A DNA stretch of 27,147 bases from JAEKLB01 sp050249235 (GTDB lineage Bacteria; Actinomycetota; Acidimicrobiia; Acidimicrobiales; CADCSY01), in NCBI GenBank assembly GCA_050249235.1, contig JBFWQW010000030.1, positions 1 to 27,147 of the forward strand, read 5' to 3'. Below, piece by piece: positions 17,752 through 24,805 of the stretch (position 1 is the stretch's first letter; every line of letters begins with the position of its first letter). The notes beneath the pieces were generated by a model. That model did no database searches. It had not been told where the DNA came from and worked only from the letters and a program-made list of their open reading frames with translations. Made by a program: the position numbers and the translations under genes.

Positions 17752-17825
17752 GGGCGCTTAGCTCAGCTGGTCAGAGCACCTGCCTTACAAGCAGGCGGTC
17801 GGGGGTTCGAGTCCCTCAGCGCCCA
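17752..17825 (+). tRNA. tRNA-Val (anticodon TAC)
   Basis: A complete 74-nt cloverleaf. The acceptor stem is GGGCGCT/AGCGCCC with discriminator A. The D arm is GCTC-AGCTGGTCA-GAGC, the anticodon arm CCTGC-CTTACAA-GCAGG, and the T arm GGGGG-TTCGAGT-CCCTC with one G-T pair. The anticodon TAC reads GTA and GTG codons. CCA is not encoded. Confidence 0.96.
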
Positions 17826-17913
17826 CGTCGTCGACGCCCGGGGGGCTGCGAGGGGGTTCCGCGGGACCGTCCTCCCGATGACCGGTTCGTCGGGCCCGGA
17901 CCGGCGGATCGGC

Positions 17914-19245
17914 TCACGACCGGGCGGCGGCGTACCTGGCGAGTGCCTCCGACCGCTCGGCGGCGTGGTCGACGATCGGCATCGGGTAACCGGCCGGCGG
18001 CCCGCCGGGCAGCTTCCAGGGCTCGTGCACGGCCGGACCGGCGACGGCCCGGAGCTCCGGGATCCACCGTCGGATGTAGTCGCCGTCGGGGTCGAAGCGG
18101 CGGCCCTGCAGCGTCGGGTTGAAGATCCGGAAGAAGGGTGCGGCGTCGGTCCCGGTGCCGGCCACCCACTGCCATCCGTGGTTGTTGCTGGCGAGGTCGC
18201 CGTCGACCAGCCGATCGAGGAAGAGGCGGGCACCCCGCTGCCAATCGAGGTGCAGGTCCTTGACCAGGAAGCTCGCCGTCACCATGCGGACCCGGTTGTG
18301 CATCCACCCCTCGCCCGCCAGCTGGCGCATCCCGGCGTCGACGAACGGGTACCCGGTCCGGCCCTCGACCCAGGCGAGGAAGCGCTCGTCGCTGCCGGGG
18401 CCGCGGTCTACGGCCATCGCCGCCAGCTCGGGCCTGACGTCGCGCCAGGCGGTGTCCGGCCGGTGGGCGAGCAGGGCGGCGTAGAACTCGCGCCAGGCGA
18501 TCTCGGACCGCAGCTTGTCGGCGTCGACGCCCGCACCGAGGTCGTCCAGCACCTGGCGGGGGTGCAGGCAGCCGAACCGCAGGTACGGGCTGAGGCGGGA
18601 CGTGGCGTCGCGATCCGGTCGGTCGCGCTGGGCGGCGTACCCGTCGAGGCGGTCGAGGAAGGTCGCCAGCCGGTCGGCGGCGGCGGCCTCGCCGGCGGGC
18701 GGGAGCGAGGTCGGGAGCGAGGGGACGGCGGGCAGATCGTCCGACCGGATCCCCGTGGCCCAGGAGGGCGCCACCGGTGCCGGCTCGGGCCGGTCCCAGC
18801 CGTGGGCCGACCAGGCTCGCAGGAAGGGGGTGAAGACCTTGAAGGCACCGCCCGTCGCCGTCCTCAGCGCCTCCGGATCCACCGCGTACGGGCTGCCGAC
18901 CGCCTCGAGTCGCGCCCGCCCACCGACGGCGGCATCGCGGCGCCGCCCGAACGGCGTCGTCTCACCGGTGACGAAGACGGCCTCGGCACCCAGCTCCCGC
19001 ACGAGCGCCGGGACCTCCCTGCGGGCGTCCCCGTGCCTGACGACGAGCGCCCCACCCGTCGATGCCCGCAGCTCGTGGAGGCAACCGAGCAGGAAGGCCA
19101 TGCGAGGGTGGCCGGCCGGTCGCTCGAGCCCCGCGTCGAGGATGAACAGCGGGACGACCTCGTCGGCCGCGGCCAGCGCGGCCGTCAGCGCCGGGTGGTC
19201 CGTCAGGCGGAGGTCCCGCCTGAACCACAGCACCGCCCGCCGCAC
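17914..19245 (-). CDS. phr: Deoxyribodipyrimidine photolyase (class I cryptochrome/photolyase family)
   Basis: This 443-residue enzyme repairs UV pyrimidine dimers with light and reduced FAD. The N-terminal antenna-binding domain starts VRRAVLWFRRDLRLTDHPAL. FAD-domain motifs are TSRLSPYLRFGCLHPRQV, EIAWREFYAALL, GYPFVDAGMRQLAGEGWMHN, TASFLVKDLHLDW, GDLASNNHGWQW and FRIFNPTLQG. Trp358, Trp360 and Trp335 match E. coli Trp382, Trp384 and Trp359, but the position of the outer electron-transfer Trp306 appears to be Gly/Arg. GTG 19245 directly precedes the first strand and has CACGCT at -12 to -7, a near -10 box. It is divergent from the phosphotransferase gene (190-base gap). CPD activity is likeliest; a (6-4) photolyase or cryptochrome role is less so. 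Confidence 0.93.
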   Translation of the reverse strand: MRRAVLWFRRDLRLTDHPALTAALAAADEVVPLFILDAGLERPAGHPRMAFLLGCLHELRASTGGALVVRHGDARREVPALVRELGAEAVFVTGETTPFGRRRDAAVGGRARLEAVGSPYAVDPEALRTATGGAFKVFTPFLRAWSAHGWDRPEPAPVAPSWATGIRSDDLPAVPSLPTSLPPAGEAAAADRLATFLDRLDGYAAQRDRPDRDATSRLSPYLRFGCLHPRQVLDDLGAGVDADKLRSEIAWREFYAALLAHRPDTAWRDVRPELAAMAVDRGPGSDERFLAWVEGRTGYPFVDAGMRQLAGEGWMHNRVRMVTASFLVKDLHLDWQRGARLFLDRLVDGDLASNNHGWQWVAGTGTDAAPFFRIFNPTLQGRRFDPDGDYIRRWIPELRAVAGPAVHEPWKLPGGPPAGYPMPIVDHAAERSEALARYAAARS

Positions 19246-19435
19246 CCCGACAGCGTGCCCCACCCGCACCGGGTCGGAGCGTCCAGGCCGGTGGCAAAGC
19301 GTGAGCCCGGAACCGCCGGGGGTCGCCGCCGGGGCGGAGCGCCTTCTTGCGGACATCGGTCGGGCTCCGACATCGTGAGGGCCCGTCGCCGACCCGGTCG
19401 AGCGATCCATCAGTCGAGACGCGGAGCGAGCTGCG

Positions 19436-20635
19436 ATGACGAACGAGACGGACCGCCCGTATCCCGCCCGGGAGGGTCGCCTGCCCCGGCACCTCGACGA
19501 GGTGACGCCGGCGTGGCTCACGAGCCTGCTCCAGCACCGCTACCCCGGGCTGGTGGTGCACGACTTCGAGGTCCTCGAGGTGCAGAGCACACACACCACC
19601 AAGCTCCGCCTGGCGCTCGACCTCAACGACGTGGGGAGGGAGGCCGGCCTGTCGGAGCGGGTGTGCCTGAAGTCGAACTGGTCCGAGGGCATCAAGACGG
19701 GCGACATCTGCGAGCGGGAGGCCCGCTTCTACCACCTGATGCGCGACCGGCCGGAGGCCCCCCTGCCCCGCTCGTACTACGCCGACTGGGACGGCGACGG
19801 CGGTGGCCGGGGGATCGTGGTGATGCAGGACCTCGACGTCGAGACCGGTCGCTTCGGGAACAGCGCCGACCACCTCGGCGTCGACGGTGTGGCCGCCGGC
19901 CTCGAATCGCTGGCCACGCTGCACGGCACCCTGTGGGGCAGCCCCACGCTCGCCGGGCAGCTCCCGCGATCGATGGGCACGCCGGTCGACACCGAGCAGG
20001 TCGTGCGGCTCTTCAACTACCTGGCGCTCAACCTGGAGGACCCGAAGTACCAGGCCGTGCTCCCATCGTGGACGTACGAGACGCCCGAGAAGCTGAACCA
20101 CCTCCTCGACGAGCTCGCCGCCTACGAGCTGGGCCAGGCCGGGCCCTTCGGCCTCGTTCACGGCGACGCCCACCAGGGCAACAGCTACGTGGGCGCCGAC
20201 GGCCGTCGCATCTGGCTCGACTTCCAGCTGGCCCGGGTGGGCAGCCCGTGGCGGGACGTCAGCTACTTCATGATCGGCGCCCTCACGGTCGACGAGCGCC
20301 GGTCGAGCGAGCGCGACCTGGTGAAGGTGTACCGGGACGCGCTCGTCGCCACCGGCGCCGAGGGCGTGCCGGGCGAGGACGCGGCTTGGGAGCAGCTCCG
20401 CCGGTGGGCCGCCTACGGCATGCAGTGCTGGCTGGGGAACGTCGACCTCTGGGGCCAGTCCGGGATCGAGATGATCCGCCGCTTCTACGCGGCCGGCGAC
20501 GACTACGACACGGTCGGACTGCTGATCGGCGACAAGCCACCGAGGCGGATCGTGAACCTGGGCGACGAGGCGTCGGCGCTGCCCCGCGACCTGCAGGAGA
20601 TCAGGGACAGCCGCAAGCGGTCCGCGCCGGCCTGA
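19436..20635 (+). CDS. APH/ecdysteroid-kinase-like phosphotransferase
   Basis: A 399-residue soluble protein of the aminoglycoside-phosphotransferase/choline-kinase superfamily, closest in look to the EcKinase/CHK-like branch. The N lobe has the probable ATP-binding Lys79 (VCLKSN) and Glu95 (CEREARFY). The hinge is GIVVMQDLDVETG. The catalytic loop LVHGDAHQGNSYV gives Asp244, His246 and Asn249, and WLDFQLARVGSP gives the metal-binding Asp262. It then reads WRDVSYFMIGAL, as in family members. The small-molecule substrate cannot be predicted; antibiotic resistance should not be assumed, since this branch mostly acts on sterol or other alcohol groups, or is uncharacterised. ATG 19436 follows a purine-rich GGAGCGAG. 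A secreted hydrolase follows 55 bases downstream and has its own -10 box. Confidence 0.85.
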   Translation: MTNETDRPYPAREGRLPRHLDEVTPAWLTSLLQHRYPGLVVHDFEVLEVQSTHTTKLRLALDLNDVGREAGLSERVCLKSNWSEGIKTGDICEREARFYHLMRDRPEAPLPRSYYADWDGDGGGRGIVVMQDLDVETGRFGNSADHLGVDGVAAGLESLATLHGTLWGSPTLAGQLPRSMGTPVDTEQVVRLFNYLALNLEDPKYQAVLPSWTYETPEKLNHLLDELAAYELGQAGPFGLVHGDAHQGNSYVGADGRRIWLDFQLARVGSPWRDVSYFMIGALTVDERRSSERDLVKVYRDALVATGAEGVPGEDAAWEQLRRWAAYGMQCWLGNVDLWGQSGIEMIRRFYAAGDDYDTVGLLIGDKPPRRIVNLGDEASALPRDLQEIRDSRKRSAPA

Positions 20636-20677
20636 CCGCGACGCCCGGGGCGCCGACCGCGGCCGTGCCCTCGGGCC

Positions 20678-20683
20678 TAGGGT
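20678..20683 (+). promoter_or_regulatory. Putative -10 element (TAGGGT) of the DLH lipoprotein gene
   Basis: TAGGGT is at -13 to -8 from the GTG at 20691. No Shine-Dalgarno sequence lies between, consistent with leaderless expression from that GTG rather than from the ATG at 20697. Confidence 0.45.
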
Positions 20684-20690
20684 CCGCGTC

Positions 20691-21602
20691 GTGGCGATGC
20701 GGGACTACCTCGCGGCCGAGCTGGTGCAGGACTGCGGGGACGGGCTGCTCACCCGGCGGGAGGCGCTCCGCCGGCTCGGCCTGCTCGGGGTCTCGCTCGC
20801 CACGGCGACGACGCTGCTGGCCGCCTGCGGAGACGACGACGATGCACCGGGGGCGGCATCGTCGACGACCACCACCGCCGTGGGCAGCTCGTCCGGGACC
20901 GACCCGGCGGCCGGCGCAGACGCAGACGCTGACGCCGAGATGATCCGCTTCGCGGGCCCGTCGGGGGAGGTGGCCGGCGTGTTCGCGGCGCCCTCGTCCG
21001 CCAAGGGCGCCGTCCTCGTCATCCACGAGAACCGGGGCCTCACCGCGCACTTCCACGACCTCGTCGGCCGGCTCGCCGCCGACGACTACGCCGCCCTGGC
21101 GGTCGACCTGCTCACGCCCGAGGGGGGCACCGCGTCGCTGGAGGAGGCAGATGCCACCGCCGGGCTCTCGGCCGCGCCCGAGTCTCGGCTCCTCGGCGAT
21201 CTGCGGGCCGGCATCGACGAGCTCGGCCGCCGGGCGAGCGGCGCCAAGGTCGGCGCCATGGGCTTCTGCTTCGGCGGCGGCATGGTCTGGCGCCTCCTGG
21301 CCGCGGGCGAAGGTCGTCTGGCCGCCGCCGTCCCGTTCTACGGCACGACGCCGGCCGACCCGGATTTCAGCGGGTCCGATGCCGCCGTGCTCGCCATCTA
21401 CGGCGGGCTCGATGGGCGCGTCACCAGCGACCGGCCCAAGGCCGAGGCTGCGCTCGAGGCAGCCGGTCTCACCTACGAGGTGCAGGTGTACGAGGGTGCG
21501 AACCACGCCTTCTTCAACGACACCGGCGCCCGCTACGACCGGGTGGCCGCAGTGGACGCGTACAGGAGGGTCCTCGACTGGTTCGGCCGCCACCTCGTCT
21601 GA
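20691..21602 (+). CDS. Dienelactone-hydrolase-family lipoprotein (exported)
   Basis: A 303-residue exported alpha/beta hydrolase. The N terminus has TRREALRRLG (21-30), a twin-arginine-like motif, then a hydrophobic core and the lipobox LAAC with Cys46. An Asp/Ser/Thr/Ala-rich linker spans 47-83. The enzyme domain has HENRGL with Glu113, the nucleophile elbow GFCFGGG with Cys193, YGGLDGRV with Asp241 and GANHAFFND with His272, that is, the Cys-Asp-His triad of dienelactone hydrolases. Classical members open dienelactones in chloroaromatic breakdown, but many homologues are generic carboxylic-ester hydrolases. No catechol-pathway genes are adjacent. Twin-arginine export would let it fold before secretion. 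A strong hairpin follows the gene. GTG 20691 is the start; ATG 20697 is possible. Confidence 0.9.
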   Translation: MAMRDYLAAELVQDCGDGLLTRREALRRLGLLGVSLATATTLLAACGDDDDAPGAASSTTTTAVGSSSGTDPAAGADADADAEMIRFAGPSGEVAGVFAAPSSAKGAVLVIHENRGLTAHFHDLVGRLAADDYAALAVDLLTPEGGTASLEEADATAGLSAAPESRLLGDLRAGIDELGRRASGAKVGAMGFCFGGGMVWRLLAAGEGRLAAAVPFYGTTPADPDFSGSDAAVLAIYGGLDGRVTSDRPKAEAALEAAGLTYEVQVYEGANHAFFNDTGARYDRVAAVDAYRRVLDWFGRHLV

Positions 21603-21646
21603 GCCACGGCGAGAGCCGGGCGTCACGGTGCTCCTGGGCGACGCCC

Positions 21647-21678
21647 GAGCGACCCCGGACCGGAGCCCGGGGTCGCTC
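21647..21678. terminator. Bidirectional terminator hairpin
   Basis: GAGCGACCCCGG (21647-21658) pairs perfectly over 12 bp with CCGGGGTCGCTC (21667-21678) around an 8-nt loop. It lies between the convergent dienelactone-hydrolase and CsbD genes and so probably serves both. There is no T-tract. Confidence 0.8.
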
Positions 21679-21692
21679 TCGGTGGGACGCGG

Positions 21693-21860
21693 TCAGTCCC
21701 GACGGATGGCGTCCTTCACCTTGTCGGCGGCGTCACCGACCGCTTCCTTGACCTTGCCGGCGGTCTTGTCGACCTTGCCTTCGCGCTTCATCGAGTCGTC
21801 GTCGGTGAGGTCGCCGACCGCTTCCTTGGCACGTCCCTTGAGCTCATCCTTGTTGGCCAT
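21693..21860 (-). CDS. CsbD-family stress-response protein
   Basis: A 55-residue, highly charged protein starting at ATG 21860. It opens MANKDELKGRAKEAVGDLTD and ends KVKDAIRRD, the standard length and sequence of CsbD proteins. The KGRAKEAVGDLTDD and KVDKTAGKVKEAVGDAADK halves form an internal duplication centred on KEAVGD. In Bacillus subtilis CsbD is a general-stress (sigma-B) protein; its molecular role is unknown. Upstream, TAGGCG at -12 to -7 is a one-mismatch version of the local leaderless -10 box. The 190 bases between this gene and the pentapeptide remnant show nothing else. Confidence 0.93.
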   Translation of the reverse strand: MANKDELKGRAKEAVGDLTDDDSMKREGKVDKTAGKVKEAVGDAADKVKDAIRRD

Positions 21861-22050
21861 GCCGACCGCCTACCCCCGGCCCCCGGGCGCGACGCTCCCT
21901 GCTCGATGCGCACCCGTGACGCACCGGAGCAGAGGCGGCACCGGCCGCCACGGGCGTCGGTGGGCCGGGTCCGGATCCGGGGGAGAGCCTGCGGGCCGAA
22001 GCCCCTCGCTGGGGAGGCTGTCGACCGGCTCACGAGCGGTCGGGCGTCCG

Positions 22051-22499
22051 TCACCCGTCGGTGAGGCTGATCCCGAGGGCGCCGAACAGGGCCAGGGCGG
22101 CGGGGACGAGCTGGTCGCCGGTGAGGGTCGTGCCCCGAAGGGCGTCCGCGCCGCGGATCCGGTCGAGCGTGGAGCCCGCGAGCGAGGCCCCGGTAGGACG
22201 GCCTTGTCGAGCTGGACGCCCGTGAGGTCGCAGCCGACGAGTCGGGCGGCGGGGAGCTGCCCGCCGGTGAAGTCGGCGTCGGTGAGGTCGCACCCCTCCA
22301 GCTCGACCCGTTCCCACCGCGACATGCGGAAGTTGGCCCCGTCGAGCCTGCAGGTGACGAACCCGACGTCCACGAAGCGCAGGGCCGGGCCCCGGAGCCC
22401 GGAGCGACGGCAGTCGCGGAACTCCACCCGGGTGAGCGAGCACTCGTCGAGCCGCACGCCGGCCAGGTCGGACCCGACGACCAGGCAGTCGACGAGCCG
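22051..22499 (-). pseudogene. Pentapeptide-repeat protein, frameshifted and probably 5'-truncated
   Basis: The minus-strand frame from about 22499 reads pentapeptide repeats (RLVDC LVVGS DLAGV RLDEC, later DLTDA DFTGG and DLTGV QLDKA VL). At 22194 the repeat register jumps by one base. The continuation TGASLAGSTLDRIRGADALR, then a C-terminal helix ALALFGALGISLTDG and stop at 22051, is in another frame. One missing base between 22193 and 22194 restores ALTG/ASLAG/STLDR perfectly. Pentapeptide proteins form right-handed quadrilateral beta-helices. The repeats begin without an N-terminal region, and the only start codon is GTG 22457, inside a repeat. The frame runs back to the MarR stop without an ATG. 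It could be a decaying gene or a single-base assembly error plus a short start. Confidence 0.75.
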
Positions 22500-22547
22500 G
22501 GTCCGTCCCGCCGGCCGGGGATGACCGGAGGACCTGGTCGAGCCGGA

Positions 22548-22994
22548 TCAGGCCCCGGCCGGCGCCTGCGACCTGGCCGCGGCCGCCTCCATCAGGGCGG
22601 CGGCGCGGTCGAGTCGGGCCAGATCGCGCTGGCCGACGCCTTCGAGAAGGTGCTCGAGGAGGGCCACCCGCCGGGCCCGGCCCCGCCGCAGCACCCGGCT
22701 TCCCTTCGCCGTGGCGCGGACGAGGACGCGGCGGCCGTCACCCCGATCGGCCACCCGGCGGACGAAGCCGTCGGCCTCGAGCCCGGACACGAGGGCGGTC
22801 ATCGTCGGCGACCGAACGCCTTCGGCCTCGGCGAGCTCACCCACCGTGCGCGGGCCACCGAAGACGAGGACCGACAGCGCCGAGGCCCGGGCGGGGGAGA
22901 GCCCCATCGCCCGGTCGACCGTCCGGACGGCCCGCACCAGGTGCAGCGCCGCGGAATGAAGTCGGTCGGCGACCTCTTGTCGTTCCGAAGACAT
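22548..22994 (-). CDS. MarR-family transcriptional regulator
   Basis: A 148-residue winged-helix protein. The N-terminal dimerisation helix (RLHSAALHLVRAVRTVDR) is followed by GLSPARASALSVLVFGG. The DNA-binding helices TVGELAEAEGVRSPTMTALV (50-69) include the recognition helix, and the wing is RRVADRGDGRRVLVRAT. The C-terminal helices complete the dimer. MarR proteins repress genes, often drug or phenolic responses, and are released by a ligand. The ATG at 22994 is one base from a 15-bp palindrome that also contains a TAGGCT -10 box at -12 to -7, so leaderless, autorepressed expression is likely. The divergent VOC gene is the obvious second target. The pentapeptide remnant follows on the same strand. 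Confidence 0.93.
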   Translation of the reverse strand: MSSERQEVADRLHSAALHLVRAVRTVDRAMGLSPARASALSVLVFGGPRTVGELAEAEGVRSPTMTALVSGLEADGFVRRVADRGDGRRVLVRATAKGSRVLRRGRARRVALLEHLLEGVGQRDLARLDRAAALMEAAAARSQAPAGA

Positions 22995-22995
22995 G

Positions 22996-23010
22996 TAGGT
23001 AGCCTACCTA
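22996..23010. promoter_or_regulatory. Probable MarR operator palindrome with embedded -10 box
   Basis: TAGGTA-GCC-TACCTA is a perfect inverted repeat with 6-bp arms and a 3-bp centre. It sits one base upstream of the marR-family ATG and 34 bases before the first ATG of the divergent gene. On the minus strand it contains TAGGCT (23006-23001) at -12 to -7. Binding here would block the regulator's own promoter and plausibly the divergent one. Confidence 0.75.
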
Positions 23011-23037
23011 TCGATAGTGGCCGGAGCCGGGGACTCC

Positions 23038-23097
23038 GAAGTCGATGGGACAGAAGTCGATGGGACAGAAGTCGATGGGACCGACGCCGATGGGACC
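23038..23097 (+). repeat. Four 15-bp tandem repeats carrying four in-frame ATG codons
   Basis: The unit GAAGTCGATGGGACA occurs twice perfectly (23038-23052, 23053-23067). A third copy differs in one base (23068-23082) and a fourth is more diverged (23083-23097). Each copy contains an ATG, at 23045, 23060, 23075 and 23090, all in the frame of the VOC gene. Confidence 0.92.
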
Positions 23098-23485
23098 GCT
23101 CCGTCAGGTGAGCCTGCCGGTCAGCGATCTCCGGCGGGCGGTCGGCTTCTACCGGGACGTCGTCGGCCTCCGACTCGTCGCCGACCTCGGTGGGTTGGCC
23201 TTCTTCGATCTCGGTGGCGTCCGCCTCATCCTCGAGTCGGAGCCGGGACCGGAGGACCGAGGTGGTGGCGGCAGCTCGGTCCTCTACTTCGCCGTGCCGG
23301 ACATCCACGCCGCTCGAGCCGAGCTCGGCGGTCGAGGTGTGGCGTTCGAGCAGGAGCCCCACGTGGTGCACGTGGACGAGGACGGCACCTTCGGCCCGGC
23401 GGGGGAGGAGGAGCGCATGGCCTTCTTCCGCGACCCGGATGGAAACCTTCTCGCCATCGCCTCCCGGGAGCGGCCCGCCCGCTGA
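23045..23485 (+). CDS. VOC-superfamily (glyoxalase/bleomycin-resistance-like) protein
   Basis: A 146-residue protein from ATG 23045, or 131 from ATG 23090, which is the natural family start (GPLRQVSLPVSDLRRAVGFY). Two beta-alpha-beta-beta-beta modules are visible: LPVSDLRRAVGFYRDVVGLR with FFDLGGVRLILE, then VLYFAVPDIHAARAELGGRG with MAFFRDPDGNLLAIAS. Metal-ligand positions appear changed: Gln instead of His at the first strand, and Ala where a Glu usually follows GNLL. It may be a metal-independent binding protein rather than a glyoxalase I. It is transcribed away from a MarR gene, with the probable operator 35 bases upstream of 23045. The N-terminal Met-Gly-rich repeats come from tandem duplication of the start region. 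Substrate unknown. Confidence 0.85.
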   Translation: MGQKSMGQKSMGPTPMGPLRQVSLPVSDLRRAVGFYRDVVGLRLVADLGGLAFFDLGGVRLILESEPGPEDRGGGGSSVLYFAVPDIHAARAELGGRGVAFEQEPHVVHVDEDGTFGPAGEEERMAFFRDPDGNLLAIASRERPAR

Positions 23486-23582
23486 GCTCGGGTCCCGCCC
23501 GGTCGGGTCCGGACAGGGTCCGGTGTGGGAGCCGGGATCACCGGGGCGCCCGGCTGGACGCGGGCGCTGGTAGCAAGGCGCC

Positions 23583-24725
23583 GTGGGTGACGCTCCTGCT
23601 CCGCTGGCCGGCATTCGGGTCCTCGACCTGACCCGGGCCTTCCCGGGTGGCTACGCCACCCTGCTCCTCGCCGACCTCGGCGCCGACGTGCTCAAGGTCG
23701 AGGCGCCGGGCTCGGGCGACCCGCTGCGGGCCGGCGCCGGCGACGGCGCCGACCCGTCGCCCGCCCACCTCGGGCTCAACCGGGGCAAGCGGTCGATGAC
23801 GCTCGACACCCGGTCCGAGCCCGGCCTCGCCGTCCTGCGCCGGCTCGTCGCCGGAGCCGACGTCCTGGTCGAGTCGGCCCGGCCGGGGGCGATGGCCGCC
23901 GCCGGCTTCGGACCGCAGGACGGGCTGGCGCTGCGCCCGGCGCTCGTGTGGGCCTCGTTGACCGGCTTCGGGTCGGACGGCCCGTACGCGGCCCGGCCCG
24001 GCCACGAGGTGACCTTCCTCGGCCACTCCGGGCTTCTCGCAGCGATGGCCGGCGGTCTCCCGTGGATGCCCGACGCCATGGTGTCGGTGCCGATCGGCGG
24101 GCTCATGGCCGCCTTCGCGATCGTGGCCGCGGTGACCGGCGCCCAGCGGACGGGCTCGGGCTGCCACGTCGACGCCTCCATCAGTGCGGCTTCGACCTGG
24201 CTGTTGTCCGGCATGCCGACGTTGCTGGAGCCGGGCGCCGGGGGGATGGGCGAGACGGCCGGGCGGCGTCTCTACCGCTGCGCCGACGGCCGCTACGTGA
24301 GCGTGGCCGCGGCCGAGCCCCGCACCTGGCGGGCGCTGTGCGCCGTGCTCGGCGCCGACGACCTCGCCGACGACCTCCACGGCGCGGCCGACCCAGCCGC
24401 CACCATGGCCCGATTCGAGGCCGTCTTCGCCACCCGGTCGGCGGCGGCGTGGGTGGGCGCGTCGCCCGAGGCGACGATCGGGGCCGTCAACGAGGGCGCC
24501 GACCTGGCGGGCGATCCCCAGGTCCGGGCCCGGGGTGGCCTGGCCGAGGTGGCCGGGACCACGGTTCCGGCCACGCCGGTCGTGCTCACCGGCGCAGACG
24601 GTGCCCGTTCGGCGACCCCGGCGGCGGGACCGCCGGCGCTCGGTGCCGACACCGACGCCGAGCTGGCCGCCGTCGGCTACGACCGGGACGAGATCGCCGC
24701 CCTCCGAGCCGCCGGGACGATCTGA
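23583..24725 (+). CDS. CaiB/BaiF (family III) CoA-transferase
   Basis: This 380-residue enzyme belongs to the family that moves CoA between carboxylic acids; relatives include 2-methylacyl-CoA racemases. Typical segments: GIRVLDLTRAFPGGYATLLL, ADVLKVEAPGSGDPLR, LNRGKRSMTLD, ADVLVESARPGAM and LVWASLTGFGSDGPYAARPG. The next motif, HEVTFLGHSGLL, has Glu142 where the catalytic Asp (as in GHD) is expected. The later region has RLYRCADGRYVSVAAAEPRT and VNEGADLAGDPQVRARG, as in family members. GTG 23583 has TAGCAA at -12 to -7, an imperfect -10 box. It precedes an acyl-CoA ligase gene by 80 bases on the same strand, likely an acyl-CoA or acetoacetate-related operon. Specific substrate not predictable. 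Confidence 0.9.
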   Translation: MGDAPAPLAGIRVLDLTRAFPGGYATLLLADLGADVLKVEAPGSGDPLRAGAGDGADPSPAHLGLNRGKRSMTLDTRSEPGLAVLRRLVAGADVLVESARPGAMAAAGFGPQDGLALRPALVWASLTGFGSDGPYAARPGHEVTFLGHSGLLAAMAGGLPWMPDAMVSVPIGGLMAAFAIVAAVTGAQRTGSGCHVDASISAASTWLLSGMPTLLEPGAGGMGETAGRRLYRCADGRYVSVAAAEPRTWRALCAVLGADDLADDLHGAADPAATMARFEAVFATRSAAAWVGASPEATIGAVNEGADLAGDPQVRARGGLAEVAGTTVPATPVVLTGADGARSATPAAGPPALGADTDAELAAVGYDRDEIAALRAAGTI

Positions 24726-24805
24726 CCGGACCCGCCCGGGAGGGACCCCGTGCGCCGGGGACCGGCGAGACCCGCCGGGCCGGTCCGCTGTGGGAGGGTG
24801 GCAGC

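Noticed and set aside
19436..20635. Aminoglycoside resistance gene
   Set aside because: The HGDxHxxN and DFQ motifs define the superfamily only; the sequence looks more like the ecdysteroid-kinase/CHK-like branch and has no resistance context.
17878..20943. A 1021-codon plus-strand open frame across the photolyase and phosphotransferase genes
   Set aside because: It runs antisense through the photolyase and out of frame through the kinase; its composition is that of a shadow frame.
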